In this document: piece by piece, positions 34,437 to 43,469 of the stretch
How the letters are laid out: every line of letters begins with the position of its first letter
Numbering within the stretch: position 1 is the stretch's first letter
Origin: Bacillus mycoides
Lineage (GTDB): Bacteria > Bacillota > Bacilli > Bacillales > Bacillaceae_G
Direction of reading: 5' to 3'
DNA: 64,000 bases
Assembly (NCBI RefSeq): GCF_018742245.1
Contig: NZ_CP036132.1
Location: 1,917,001 to 1,981,000 of the forward strand
Notes under the pieces: model-generated
Database searches by the model: none
The model's input: only the letters and a program-made list of their open reading frames with translations
What the model was told of the DNA's origin: nothing
Made by a program: the position numbers and the translations under genes

Positions 34437-34496
34437 ATGCGTATACATACATTAATTATTAAATATCATTCTGAGAAGCAGGTATTGTTAAGTTGA
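34437..34496 (+). CDS. Possible 19-residue peptide or decayed gene start
   Basis: A short ORF, MRIHTLIIKYHSEKQVLLS, preceded by a strong GGAAGGAGTGG. The good ribosome binding site with an immediate stop could mean a leader peptide, or a gene truncated by mutation. Nothing more can be said. Confidence 0.25.
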   Translation: MRIHTLIIKYHSEKQVLLS

Positions 34497-34587
34497 ATTG
34501 TAGAATTCACCTACTTATACCGTGACCCTAGAATGATAGGAAGATTGGAGAAACAATTATTATAAAAAGTTACGGGGGAATTTCTAT

Positions 34588-35529
34588 ATGAAAAATAGTA
34601 TGACTTATATTAAGTTATTAAATGAAACGTTAGATTGTTATGCAAATAAAGGAAGTTTTGAGGCGTATTCTTACATAATGAAAAACGCTAAAGATGTAAT
34701 GGGTAATGAAGCACAAATATATAATTTTAAATATGCGTTAGCAAGTGCTGCAGGACTTGAAGAAGAAGCGATGTATTTAATGAAGGAAGCCATTATAGAG
34801 AATGGATTTTGGTACGGAAGTGAGTATTTAATTTCCGATGATGATTTAAAACCACTACATAAATTTGAAGAGTTTCATAGAATGGTTCAATTATGTAAAG
34901 AAAGAGAAGAATTAGCAAAGAAATCGGAACAAGCAGACCTGAAATATAAATACAGCAAACAAAATGAAAATCTACTAATAACACTGCATGGGGATCAAGA
35001 AAATATACAAATAATAGAACCATATTGGAACTCTGTAATGGAACAAGGTTTTATGCTGGCATTGCCTCAATCTTCCCAAATTCAATTTTCAGATGGATAT
35101 GTTTGGGATAATATCGAAAGAGGAAGAGAAGAGTTAAAAGGACATTACAATAAGATTAAAGTGAATAAAACATTTGGAAATATTATTATTGGTGGCTTTT
35201 CTGCTGGGGCAAGAGTAGCGTTACATTCCATGTTGCAAGGTGAAATAGAAGTGAACGGTTTTATTTTTGTGGCACCGTGGCTCCCGGAAATGGAAGAATG
35301 GGAAGAAATGATTGGAATATTACATGATAAAAGCATAAAAGGATATATAATATGTGGGGATCAAGATGAAGATTGTTTCGAATGTACACAGCAATTTGTA
35401 AAGTTATTAAAGGATAAAGATATAGAACATAAGTATAAAGTTGTGCCTAACTTAAAACATGATTATCCTCATAATTTTGATGAGTTATTAAAAGAGGCTA
35501 TTGAATATATAGGAAGCAAAAACAATTGA
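34588..35529 (+). CDS. Alpha/beta hydrolase with helical N-terminal domain
   Basis: A 313-residue protein. Residues 1-115 are helical and TPR-like (SFEAYSYIMKNAKDVMGNEA, EEEAMYLMKEAI). Residues 130-313 form an alpha/beta hydrolase: LLITLHGDQEN at the first strand, nucleophile Ser in IIGGFSAGARVAL (about 210), acid Asp in YIICGDQDEDC and His in VVPNLKHDYPHNF. No signal peptide, so it is cytoplasmic. It is probably an esterase or peptidase-like hydrolase; the substrate cannot be deduced. Confidence 0.75.
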   Translation: MKNSMTYIKLLNETLDCYANKGSFEAYSYIMKNAKDVMGNEAQIYNFKYALASAAGLEEEAMYLMKEAIIENGFWYGSEYLISDDDLKPLHKFEEFHRMVQLCKEREELAKKSEQADLKYKYSKQNENLLITLHGDQENIQIIEPYWNSVMEQGFMLALPQSSQIQFSDGYVWDNIERGREELKGHYNKIKVNKTFGNIIIGGFSAGARVALHSMLQGEIEVNGFIFVAPWLPEMEEWEEMIGILHDKSIKGYIICGDQDEDCFECTQQFVKLLKDKDIEHKYKVVPNLKHDYPHNFDELLKEAIEYIGSKNN

Positions 35530-35540
35530 TTGGTAGTAAG

Positions 35541-35577
35541 AAAGGGAGATGCATCATATGTGATGTATCTCCCTTTC
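35541..35577. terminator. Bidirectional terminator between convergent genes
   Basis: A 16-bp stem AAAGGGAGATGCATCA / TGATGTATCTCCCTTT with one G-T pair and a 4-nt loop. Confidence 0.85.
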
Positions 35578-35581
35578 GCTA

Positions 35582-36583
35582 TTATAAATTAAAAGCGTCT
35601 GCCAATAGGCGATAAGAGTTTAATTTATCTTCAAATTGATGAGTGATTGTGACAATCATAAACTCTTCAGTATTGTAGGCTTTGCTTAAGTTTAATATTT
35701 TTTCTTTCACAGAAGACGGATCACCGACAATCATACGTTGGCGATTTTCCTTAATGCGGAATAAATCATAAGCACTATACGAATAGTTTCGAGCGGTTTC
35801 GATAGATGGAGTACCAGTAGTCCGTTTGCCTTGCTCTAATAGTAAAATCGATAAATCAAGGCTTGATGCTATCTTCTCCGCTTCTTCGTTTGTTTCTCCG
35901 CAAATAACAAAAATAGATACGATTGATTTTGGTTTATCGCCTAAATAGGAAGATTGGAATTGTTCTTGATAAGCTCTCATTACTTCAGGGCCACCGTATC
36001 CGTTAATGAATTGTGCAAATGCAAAAGAAGCGCCTTGCTTTGCAGCAATCATTGCACTTTCCCCGCTAGAACCGAGCATCCACATTTCAGGAGATGTTGG
36101 GATAACTGGAGTAGCTTTTAAATTTGCATAATGATGGTTTTCTGGTACTTGATCATGTAAGTACATAGCAACATCTGCAATTTGTTCTGGATATTGATCA
36201 AGTGAGACCATTTTACCTTCTTGAAGTGCGCGAGTTGCTATCGGCATACCACCAGGTGCTCTCCCGACACCAAGGTCGATACGGTTTGGATAAAGTGCTT
36301 CTAGAACGCGGAAATTCTCGGCAACTTTATATGGACTATAATGTGGCAGCATAACGCCACCAGAACCAACTCTAATACAATCAGTTTTCGCTGCAATATG
36401 TGAAATAAGTATTTCTGGACTTGAACCAGCTAAGCTAACTGAATTATGGTGCTCGGATACCCAAAAACGTGTAAATCCTAGTTTTTCAACTTCTTGCGCA
36501 AGTGTTACTGTATGTGAAAAAGCTTCAGCTGCTGTGCTGCCATCAGAAATAGGTGATTGGTCTAATACACTTAATTTGATCAT
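35582..36583 (-). CDS. LLM-class flavin-dependent oxidoreductase
   Basis: A 333-residue luciferase-like monooxygenase of the single-component group widespread in Firmicutes. Motifs: SVLDQSPISDG at the start, RFWVSEHHN (about 39-47), RVGSGGVMLPHYSP, IDLGVGRAPGGMP (about 101-113), MWMLGSSGES. It should use FMN or F420-like flavin; in bacilli FMN is the likely cofactor. The substrate is unknown. ATG 36583 follows GAGAGG. A monocistronic unit. Confidence 0.88.
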   Translation of the reverse strand: MIKLSVLDQSPISDGSTAAEAFSHTVTLAQEVEKLGFTRFWVSEHHNSVSLAGSSPEILISHIAAKTDCIRVGSGGVMLPHYSPYKVAENFRVLEALYPNRIDLGVGRAPGGMPIATRALQEGKMVSLDQYPEQIADVAMYLHDQVPENHHYANLKATPVIPTSPEMWMLGSSGESAMIAAKQGASFAFAQFINGYGGPEVMRAYQEQFQSSYLGDKPKSIVSIFVICGETNEEAEKIASSLDLSILLLEQGKRTTGTPSIETARNYSYSAYDLFRIKENRQRMIVGDPSSVKEKILNLSKAYNTEEFMIVTITHQFEDKLNSYRLLADAFNL

Positions 36584-36687
36584 AGAATATACCTCTCAAT
36601 CTTAATGTACATTCTATTATATATTTACTTACGAAAAATGCGTAGTGAAATGCTCACACAAAAAAGAGGGTGATATTATCTCCGCTT

Positions 36688-36879
36688 TTAACGAGAAAAT
36701 CCTCGTTCATAATGATTCATTTCGACTAAGTTTAATATATATTCGTAGTTATCAATTTCAAGTTTTATTTGTTCACGTTCTTCTTTAGATAAGTTCATAT
36801 TACTAAGTTTTTTGCATAGGTGTTGTTTCTTTAATTCCAAATGCTTTTTTGTAGCGTGGTAATCATAAGTATGTTTCAT
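36688..36879 (-). CDS. DUF3896-like small protein
   Basis: A 63-residue helical, charged protein (MKHTYDYHATKKHLELKKQH, then NLSKEEREQIKLEIDNYEY and LNLVEMNHYERGF). It resembles a small Bacillus family I remember as DUF3896. The ATG at 36879 is preferred to the TTG at 36885 because AAGGAGTGG is correctly spaced for it. Probably a coiled coil. Function unknown. Confidence 0.65.
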   Translation of the reverse strand: MKHTYDYHATKKHLELKKQHLCKKLSNMNLSKEEREQIKLEIDNYEYILNLVEMNHYERGFSR

Positions 36880-37057
36880 TTTCAACCACTCCTTCTTTGT
36901 AGTTGCTATATTATATGAAGCATGAAGAGATGTGAGAGCTTCACCTTATGTATTTTTAGTGAATATTCCAATTGTCTATGGTGTTATGTTTGGGGGGATT
37001 AATGAATAAAATGCACTAAACCACTAATGTCCATTTTATGAAGTAAGGGGTGGAATT

Positions 37058-38521
37058 GTGCAGAAAGATATAATGTATAACACTGAGATGGATGAAACGT
37101 TAAAAGTTATAAATAAGGGATTGAAGAAGACGACACGTCCGAAACAAATCATTGTAGTAGGGGCTGGTATGGCCGGATTAGTTTCGGCATCTTTATTAAA
37201 AGCAGCAGGGCATGAAGTGAAGATTTTTGAAGCGAACAACCGTGTAGGTGGCCGCATAGAGACGGTTAGGATGGAAGATACCGGATTATATTTAGATGTT
37301 GGAGCGATGAGAATTCCGTATTCGCACAAATTAACGATGGCATATATAAGAAAGTTTGGGCTACAGGTGAGCCCTTTTATTAATAGGAATGAGACTGATA
37401 TTATATACGTAAATGGTCGGAAAACAACGTTGAAACAATATGAAAAGGACCCAAGTATTTTAAAGTATCCGGTGGAAATGAACGAAGAGGGGAAAACGTC
37501 GGAGGACCTATTATTATTAGCGGTACAGCCAATTATAAATTTTATTAAAAAAAATCCAGAAAAAAATTGGGATATTGTAGTAAAGGATTTTGGGAGATAC
37601 TCTACAGGTCAATTTTTAAAGTATCATCCTTATCAATATAATACGTATTTTTCACCGGTAACGATCGAGATGATTGGTGTTCTATTAGATTTAGAAGGTT
37701 TTTTGGAAAGGTCATTCGTTGAGACGTTACGATTTTTATACATTATGCAAGAGGAAAGTGGATTTTGCGAAATAATAGGTGGGAATGATAGATTACCAAA
37801 GTCTTTTTTACCACAATTAGAAGAAAATATTATATATAATCAAAAATTAATGAAGCTTCATCAACAAGCCAATAGTGTAACAGCCTATTACCGAAATGAG
37901 GAAACTTTTGAGTATAGTAGTATAACTGGCGATTTAGTTATTGTTACAATTCCTTTTTCAACAATGCGCTTTGTAGAAGTAGATCCATTTGATTCGATAT
38001 CTCATGCGAAATGGAAAACAATTCGCGAATTGCATTATATGCCAGCTACAAAAATAGGAATTCAATTTAAAAGTCGTTTTTGGGAGGAACAAGGGCAATT
38101 AGGTGGGAGAATTATAACAGATCTTCCTATACGTTATGCTTATTATCCAAGCCATGGAATCGGTTCAAAGGGACCAGCTATTATGCTTGGGAGTTATACG
38201 TGGTCGTATGATGCGTTACTATGGGATGGTTTATCAAAAGGGGATCGTATCTATTACACACTACAAAATTTAGCAACAATATTAGGTGGTCAAGTATATG
38301 ATGAGTTCATGTCTGGAATATCAAAAAGTTGGACATTAGATCCATATGCACTTGGAGGATTTGCTCTTTTTCAAGCAGGTCAAGAATCTGAATTACAGCC
38401 AGTCATTGTGAAACCTGAGGGGAGAATATACTTTGCTGGAGATCATACAACGCTGTATCACGGATGGATTCAAGGTGCGATTGAATCCGGAGTTCGTGTG
38501 GCAGTAGAGGTGAATGAGTAA
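37058..38521 (+). CDS. Flavin monoamine oxidase family protein
   Basis: A 487-residue FAD-dependent amine oxidase. Dinucleotide-binding IIVVGAGMAGLVSASLL (about 31-47), EANNRVGGRIETVR (about 59-72), LDVGAMRIPYSH, and the C-terminal FAD segment GRIYFAGDHTTLYHGWIQGA (about 456-475). The family includes L-amino-acid oxidases and monoamine oxidases that give imine, peroxide and ammonia. There is no signal peptide, so a cytoplasmic enzyme. GTG start at 37058 behind TAAGGGGTGG. The substrate is not evident. Confidence 0.87.
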   Translation: MQKDIMYNTEMDETLKVINKGLKKTTRPKQIIVVGAGMAGLVSASLLKAAGHEVKIFEANNRVGGRIETVRMEDTGLYLDVGAMRIPYSHKLTMAYIRKFGLQVSPFINRNETDIIYVNGRKTTLKQYEKDPSILKYPVEMNEEGKTSEDLLLLAVQPIINFIKKNPEKNWDIVVKDFGRYSTGQFLKYHPYQYNTYFSPVTIEMIGVLLDLEGFLERSFVETLRFLYIMQEESGFCEIIGGNDRLPKSFLPQLEENIIYNQKLMKLHQQANSVTAYYRNEETFEYSSITGDLVIVTIPFSTMRFVEVDPFDSISHAKWKTIRELHYMPATKIGIQFKSRFWEEQGQLGGRIITDLPIRYAYYPSHGIGSKGPAIMLGSYTWSYDALLWDGLSKGDRIYYTLQNLATILGGQVYDEFMSGISKSWTLDPYALGGFALFQAGQESELQPVIVKPEGRIYFAGDHTTLYHGWIQGAIESGVRVAVEVNE

Positions 38522-38605
38522 AAAGTGTAAAATTCAGAAAAAACTTTACTATATATCTTGAGATGGATATTATTAAATATAAAAGAATTATGGGGAGTGT
38601 TTACT

Positions 38606-39190
38606 TTGAATCCATTGTTATTCGATTTTCCTTCTGAATTTTATACTGAAAGGCTTTTAATTAGAATGCCAAAACCAGGTGATGGTAAGGTTGTATATGA
38701 AGCGATTCAAGCTTCAATGAAAGAATTAAAGCCTTGGATGGTCTTTGCGCAAAAAGAGCAAACAGAGGAAGAAATAGAAGAGAGTATAAGAAAATCGCAT
38801 ATTCAATTTTTGCAGCGAGAAGATTTGAGGTTACTAGTGTTTTCGAAAGAAACCGGCGAATTTATTGCATCTGCCGGATTACATCGTATTAATTGGGATA
38901 TACCTCAATTTGAAATCGGGTATTGGATTGATTCAAGGTGGAGTGGAAAGGGCTATATGGTAGAGGCGGCAAAAGGTATAACGGAGTATGCTTTCACTGA
39001 ACTGAAAGCAAACCGGGTAGAAATTCGTTGTGATTCTCTAAATAAGAAGAGTAGAGCGATACCTGAGAAATTAGGTTTTAAATTAGAGGGGATTTTAGAA
39101 AGTGCGAGTGTTGCGGTAGATGAAAATGGATTAAGAGATATGTGTGTATTTGCAATGACGAGAAATACATATGAAAAAGAAGAGCTGTAA
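38606..39190 (+). CDS. GNAT acetyltransferase (RimJ/RimL type)
   Basis: From the TTG at 38606 (site TGGGGAGTG, 7 nt away) the product is 194 residues. The upstream frame to 38558 has no site. It has RLLIRMPKPGDG near the N-terminus, FEIGYWIDSRWSGKGYMVEA as the acetyl-CoA-binding region (about 105-124), and EIRCDSLNKKSRAIPEKLGF (about 144-163). RimJ/RimL relatives acetylate ribosomal proteins or antibiotics; the target here is unknown. Confidence 0.85.
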   Translation: MNPLLFDFPSEFYTERLLIRMPKPGDGKVVYEAIQASMKELKPWMVFAQKEQTEEEIEESIRKSHIQFLQREDLRLLVFSKETGEFIASAGLHRINWDIPQFEIGYWIDSRWSGKGYMVEAAKGITEYAFTELKANRVEIRCDSLNKKSRAIPEKLGFKLEGILESASVAVDENGLRDMCVFAMTRNTYEKEEL

Positions 39191-39209
39191 AGTAACGGCT
39201 CTTCTTTTT
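39174..39209. terminator. Bidirectional terminator
   Basis: Arms AAAAAGAAGAGC and GCTCTTCTTTTT around a short loop, between the convergent acetyltransferase and aldo/keto reductase genes. Confidence 0.82.
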
Positions 39210-39214
39210 GTACA

Positions 39215-40117
39215 TTATGGGACAGGATGTCCGTTAGAGCTTTCGAAAATTGTAAACCATTGTTGACGGTCTAAGTTAACTTTTGTTGCCATTGCAGCCG
39301 TTTTTACTCGATCTAATTTGCCAGAGCCAACGATTGGCATCATTTTAGCTGGATGAGCAAGTAACCATGCATACATAACAGTATCAATGCTATCAACGCC
39401 TAGCTCAGTAGCGATTTTTTGTAAAGTTTCACGTAAACGTACAGCACGTTCAGTTTGGCCAGTAAAGATTTCTCCACCAGCAAGAGGTGACCAAATCATT
39501 GGATTGATTCGTTTTTCTTGGCATAAATCAATCGTACCTTTTTCAAAATGCTCAAGCTGCATCGCAGATACTTCAATTTGATTTGTAATGAGCGGGAAAT
39601 CTAAATATGAACTTAACATATTAAATTGAGAAGGTAAAAAGTTAGAAACACCGAAGTGACGAACTTTTCCTTCTTGCTTTAAGCGTGAGAACGCTTCTGC
39701 CACTTCATTTGGGTCCGTGAATGGATCAGGGCGATGAATGAGCAATACATCAATATAATCTGTATGTAAGTTTTGTAATGAATCCTCCGCGCTCTTTATG
39801 ATATGTTCAGCACTCGTATTGTAGTGAGCAACATATCGCTCTGGAAATTTCGGTGATGGGGGAGCGATTCCACATTTTGTGATAATTTGCATGTTTTCGC
39901 GTAAGGAAGGCTTTAATTGTAACGCTTCTCCAAACAATCCTTCACATGTATATCCGCCATAAATGTCAGCGTGATCAAAAGTAGTAACTCCCATATCCAT
40001 ACAAGATTCAATAAAAGAAAGTAATTCTTGTTTCGTCATATTCCATTCTGCTAAACGCCAAAACCCTTGAATAATACGAGAAAATTCTAGTGTTTCGGCC
40101 ATTTGAACTCGTTCCAT
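39215..40117 (-). CDS. Aldo/keto reductase (YdhF-like)
   Basis: A 300-residue AKR. The catalytic region FDHADIYGGYTCEGLFGEAL gives Asp and Tyr, QIITKCGI gives the Lys, and DVLLIHRPDPF the His. HFGVSNFLPSQF and IVGSGKLDRVKTA (NADPH region) follow. Start at 40117 behind AAGGGGG; the frame continues to 40204 through the promoter region. It resembles E. coli YdhF. It is not the parent of the aldo/keto reductase fragment at 25750-25898, whose C-terminus differs. Confidence 0.88.
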   Translation of the reverse strand: MERVQMAETLEFSRIIQGFWRLAEWNMTKQELLSFIESCMDMGVTTFDHADIYGGYTCEGLFGEALQLKPSLRENMQIITKCGIAPPSPKFPERYVAHYNTSAEHIIKSAEDSLQNLHTDYIDVLLIHRPDPFTDPNEVAEAFSRLKQEGKVRHFGVSNFLPSQFNMLSSYLDFPLITNQIEVSAMQLEHFEKGTIDLCQEKRINPMIWSPLAGGEIFTGQTERAVRLRETLQKIATELGVDSIDTVMYAWLLAHPAKMMPIVGSGKLDRVKTAAMATKVNLDRQQWFTIFESSNGHPVP

Positions 40118-40282
40118 TATAAGTACCCCCTTGATGAATGATAATGTTTTTGAAAAGGCTTTCTTGCTACATATTATTATATAGTTACAGGGTCGTACAT
40201 ACAATAAATATGTTTTGCTACAAAAACGATTTTTTCTATATGCTATAATGTAGAAACATAGAGCTATAAGGAGAGGTAAGAA

Positions 40283-41233
40283 ATGATTCCAGTAACAATA
40301 TTAACGGGTTTTCTTGGATCAGGGAAAACGACATTATTAAATCGAATTTTATCAGAGGATCACGGTAAGAAATTAGCGGTGATTGTAAATGAAATAGGGC
40401 AAATTGGTATCGATAATCAATTAATTATGAACGTTGAAGAAGAAATTATGGAAATGACAAACGGTTGTCTATGCTGTACTGTGCGTGAAGATTTACTCGT
40501 TGCTTTAAAACAATTACTGGACGTAAAAGCAGAAGGGAAAATGGACTTTGATGGTTTAGTAATTGAAACAACGGGTCTTGCAAACCCAGGTCCGATTATT
40601 CAAACTTTCTTTTTAGATCCAGTTATTCAATCAGCGTACCAAATAAACGGTGTTGTAACAGTTGTAGATAGCTACCATATACATAAACATTTTGAAAAGG
40701 GACTAGAAGCAAAAGAACAAATTGCATTTGCTGATGTTGTGTTAGTTAATAAATTAGATTTAATTGAAGAAAATGAGAAAGAAAATCTCTTGCATGAACT
40801 TCAAGGAATTAACCCGACTGCAAAGTTAATCGAGGCGACTAACTGTGAGGTAGATATTCCATCATTACTACAAATTCAAACGTTTAAAACGAAAGATACG
40901 TTACAAATTTACCCTCATACAGAACATAACCATCTAGAAGGTGTAAAATCGTTTGTACTACGTGAAGAACGTCCGTTAGATTTACAAAAATTGAATGAAT
41001 GGATGTCAGCTGTCGTGCAAGAGCTAGGGGAGTATTTATATCGTTACAAAGGGATATTATCTATTGACGGAGTAGATAAAAGAATTGTTTTCCAAGGTGT
41101 ACATACACTGTTTGCTGCTTCGTACGATAGAGAGTGGCAAGAGGGCGAAGAGCGAGTGAGTGAAGTAGTTTTCATCGGAAAAGATATTAATAAAGAATGG
41201 TTCCAAGAACATTTTGAAGAATGTGTGAAATAA
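40283..41233 (+). CDS. COG0523 (CobW/ZigA-type) metal-handling GTPase
   Basis: A 316-residue G3E-family GTPase. Walker A LTGFLGSGKTTLLN (7-20), the metal-binding CxCC motif C62-L-C64-C65 (TNGCLCCTVRED), Walker B-like LVIETTGLANPGPI, and VLVNKLDLI (NKxD) are present. A His-rich stretch YPHTEHNHLEG (about 211-221) precedes the C-terminal CobW_C domain. These proteins deliver or sense zinc, cobalt or nickel. A -10 TGCTATAAT lies at 40242-40250. I saw no Zur box here, unlike at znuA. Confidence 0.88.
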   Translation: MIPVTILTGFLGSGKTTLLNRILSEDHGKKLAVIVNEIGQIGIDNQLIMNVEEEIMEMTNGCLCCTVREDLLVALKQLLDVKAEGKMDFDGLVIETTGLANPGPIIQTFFLDPVIQSAYQINGVVTVVDSYHIHKHFEKGLEAKEQIAFADVVLVNKLDLIEENEKENLLHELQGINPTAKLIEATNCEVDIPSLLQIQTFKTKDTLQIYPHTEHNHLEGVKSFVLREERPLDLQKLNEWMSAVVQELGEYLYRYKGILSIDGVDKRIVFQGVHTLFAASYDREWQEGEERVSEVVFIGKDINKEWFQEHFEECVK

Positions 41234-41262
41234 GTCTGCGTAAATCGCAGGCTTATTTTTTA
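41230..41262 (+). terminator. Terminator after the COG0523 gene
   Basis: Stem AATAAGTCTGCG / CGCAGGCTTATT with one G-T pair, then a T run; it overlaps the stop codon. Confidence 0.82.
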
Positions 41263-41355
41263 TGAGCATTTCAATGAGATAATACTAGATTGCAAAAATG
41301 AAGTATATAAGGGGAAGAAACTAAAAATAGAAAATATAACATTGATAAACGTATA

Positions 41356-41387
41356 AATACAAGCCTGTTTTCACAGGCTTGTATTTT
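41356..41387. terminator. Terminator overlapping the acetyltransferase 3' end
   Basis: A 13-bp perfect stem AATACAAGCCTGT / ACAGGCTTGTATT with a 4-nt loop. Confidence 0.82.
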
Positions 41388-41841
41388 CATCTATTAGTAA
41401 TTCCATTACAACACCTACAACTGGGCCCTCATCATCAATATCCCCATTTAAGCGGAATCCAAATGACTCATATAGTCCCATTGCGTGTTTGTTGTCTGGA
41501 TGTAAACTTAAATAAATTATTTTACATTCAAATTTTTGTTGTAAATATTGGATTAGTAAACGAAGGAAACGTTTTGCATATCCTTTTCCTTGAAAATGCT
41601 GATCAATCATAAAACGATCTAACCATACGCTTTCATGCTTTTGGGAATACCAACCGTACATTGCATATCCAACAAGTGTTTCTTCATCATATAAGCCTAC
41701 TGACGTTCCGTTTTCTTCATATAATGATTCTGCTAAAGAAAACGCATTACTTTCAATAAATTGCTGCTGTTCTTTTGTTACGTTTAAAGCAGCTACTGAA
41801 CGCCAATTATTTGCTGTTACTTCACAAATGTGAAGATTCAT
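41371..41841 (-). CDS. GNAT acetyltransferase, spermidine acetyltransferase-like
   Basis: A 156-residue acetyltransferase whose overall pattern matches Bacillus BltD-type spermine/spermidine N-acetyltransferases: VTANNWRSVAALNVTKEQQQ, FIESNAFSLAESLYE, GYAMYGWY, VWLDRFMIDQHFQGKGYAKR (acetyl-CoA loop QGKGYA) and YLSLHPDNKHAMGLYESFGF. A polyamine substrate is inference from this resemblance. ATG 41841 follows AGAAGGTGAG. Confidence 0.8.
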   Translation of the reverse strand: MNLHICEVTANNWRSVAALNVTKEQQQFIESNAFSLAESLYEENGTSVGLYDEETLVGYAMYGWYSQKHESVWLDRFMIDQHFQGKGYAKRFLRLLIQYLQQKFECKIIYLSLHPDNKHAMGLYESFGFRLNGDIDDEGPVVGVVMELLIDENTSL

Positions 41842-41933
41842 AGTTCCAACTCACCTTCTAAATTATTATAGCCTAAAAGCTAATATGGATAATTTTACTT
41901 GTTATTTCGGTCAAGTCAAGGGTGAATACATAA

Positions 41934-41965
41934 AAAGGCAGCTGAATGACATATTCAGCTGCCTA
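41934..41965 (-). terminator. Terminator after znuA
   Basis: Arms AGGCAGCTGAAT and ATTCAGCTGCCT with a short loop; on the minus strand it is followed by TTTTTA. Confidence 0.85.
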
Positions 41966-41979
41966 GAAAATATAGTTGA

Positions 41980-42930
41980 TTAGCTTGTTGCTTCTTTTAA
42001 AGTGTTTACGTTTTCTTCCATTAATGTGAAATAATCTTTATTTTTCTTAGCATCATCCTCAGAAATAGTAGCAAGGTGATTTAAGCGTAAAATTTTTGTA
42101 CCTGTTTCTTTTTGAATAACTGATGCTACTTTTGGAGTAGAGAATGTTTCAAATAAAATATATTTTAGACCGTGCTCTTTTACTGTGTTTGTAATGTCAG
42201 CAAGCTGTTTTTGGGATGGTTCATCAGATGCTGAAATTCCAGCGATTGGAATTTGTTTTAAACCGTATCGTTGTTCCCAGTAGCCATAAGCTGCATGTGA
42301 AACTAATATTTCTTTCGTTTTTGCATTTGCAACAACAGCTTTAAATTGATCATCTAAATCAGTAAATTTTGTTTGTAGTGCTGCAAAGTTTTTTTCGAAC
42401 TCTTTTTTATGTTCAGGCTGTAATTCTACAAGTGCATTTTTAATTTTTTCTGCTTGTTTCATCGCAAGAGTAGGATCTATCCAAACGTGTGGGTCTTTAT
42501 CGTGATGATGTTCATCTTCTTTATGACCGTCTCCATGATCGTGCTGCTCTTCTTCAGATGAAGCACGAAGTTCGATATCTTTAGATGCATTTACAATTTT
42601 TACGTTTTCTTTTTTTAATGATTTTTCCATTTTTTCGGCAAATGGTTCTAATTCTGCGCCGTTATAAACAAATAAATCGGCTTTCGCAACTTGTACAGTC
42701 TGCTTTTGACTTGGTTCAAATGTATGAGAATCCGCACCAGGTGGGTAAATTGTTTCTACATTTACATAATCACCACCGATTTTTTTTGCAAAGTCAGCGA
42801 GTGGGAAAATGGTTGTATAAACAGAAAGTTTCCCATCTTTTTTCGCTGCACCATCTTTGTTGTTAGAACATCCAGCAAAGATGAGTGTGAAAATAAGTAT
42901 AAATGAAAATAGAGCTAATTTTTTAGGCAT
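41980..42930 (-). CDS. znuA: Zinc ABC transporter substrate-binding lipoprotein
   Basis: A 316-residue cluster 9 metal-binding protein. The lipobox is FAGC (Cys about 20). Metal-ligand His residues occur in PPGADSHTFEPS, DPHVWIDPT and LVSHAAYGYW, with the acidic ligand region near FETFSTPK. A His/Asp-rich loop HDHGDGHKEDEHHHDKD (about 134-150) is characteristic of zinc rather than manganese binding. Two Zur-box-like palindromes lie upstream. No permease or ATPase gene of the system is adjacent, so it must partner with a system encoded elsewhere. Confidence 0.9.
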   Translation of the reverse strand: MPKKLALFSFILIFTLIFAGCSNNKDGAAKKDGKLSVYTTIFPLADFAKKIGGDYVNVETIYPPGADSHTFEPSQKQTVQVAKADLFVYNGAELEPFAEKMEKSLKKENVKIVNASKDIELRASSEEEQHDHGDGHKEDEHHHDKDPHVWIDPTLAMKQAEKIKNALVELQPEHKKEFEKNFAALQTKFTDLDDQFKAVVANAKTKEILVSHAAYGYWEQRYGLKQIPIAGISASDEPSQKQLADITNTVKEHGLKYILFETFSTPKVASVIQKETGTKILRLNHLATISEDDAKKNKDYFTLMEENVNTLKEATS

Positions 42931-43000
42931 ATAATTCTCCTCTTTTCTTTTTTACAATTATATTTTCTCCAAATATAAGAAGAAAATATCGTCTTAATAC

Positions 43001-43021
43001 AAAACGGAATAATTACGTTTT
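43001..43021 (-). promoter_or_regulatory. Zur-box-like operator, proximal
   Basis: A 21-bp palindrome centred on AATAATT that matches the B. subtilis Zur consensus (AAATCGTAAT-N-ATTACGATTT) at 18 of 21 positions by eye. It lies 71 bp from the znuA start. Confidence 0.7.
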
Positions 43022-43064
43022 AGTTTGCGAACCTAGTATAATACATCTTTATGAAAGTTGCAAT

Positions 43065-43085
43065 AAATAATAATCATTACGATTT
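43065..43085 (-). promoter_or_regulatory. Zur-box-like operator, distal
   Basis: Read on the minus strand it starts AAATCGTAATGATTA and matches the Zur consensus at 19 of 21 positions; only the inner CG of the second half is changed. It lies about 135 bp from znuA and about 110 bp from the small gene at 43198. Confidence 0.75.
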
Positions 43086-43197
43086 GTTTTTGTTATAAAT
43101 TTGTCAAAAAGAACGGTATTAATTTGTATGATTGGTGCATATGTGACAATGTTACTTTCATATATTGGGAGGGAGCGGAAAAAAAGGGGATGAGTGC

Positions 43198-43353
43198 TTG
43201 GGTTACTTTATGGAGGCTATCTTATTAATACTTGCCGTAGTATTGCCATTATCTTTTGTTTTAATTTTTTTAAGGAGATTAATAAGTAATTTAGGAGATG
43301 CTACAACAATTACGAAATTGCCAGCGGAAGAAAAAGAAAAGAAAAAAGAGTAA
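43198..43353 (+). CDS. Small single-pass membrane protein
   Basis: A 51-residue protein with one strong membrane helix (about 6-26, LLILAVVLPLSFVLIFL) and a charged C-terminus LPAEEKEKKKE. TTG at 43198 follows AGGGGATGAG and is preferred; an ATG at 43210 is the alternative. Divergent from znuA, sharing the region with the Zur boxes. Function unknown. Confidence 0.5.
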   Translation: MGYFMEAILLILAVVLPLSFVLIFLRRLISNLGDATTITKLPAEEKEKKKE

Positions 43354-43390
43354 GTAAAGCACTATGCATACGCATAGTGCTTTACTTATG
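43351..43390 (+). terminator. Terminator after the small membrane protein gene
   Basis: A 17-bp perfect stem TAAGTAAAGCACTATGC / GCATAGTGCTTTACTTA with a 4-nt loop. Confidence 0.85.
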
Positions 43391-43469
43391 GTAAAATGGG
43401 GGAACGGAAACTCCTGTTAGCGACGATTAGCTATAGGAGAGAAAAGTAAATAAAGAGGTATGCATATAT

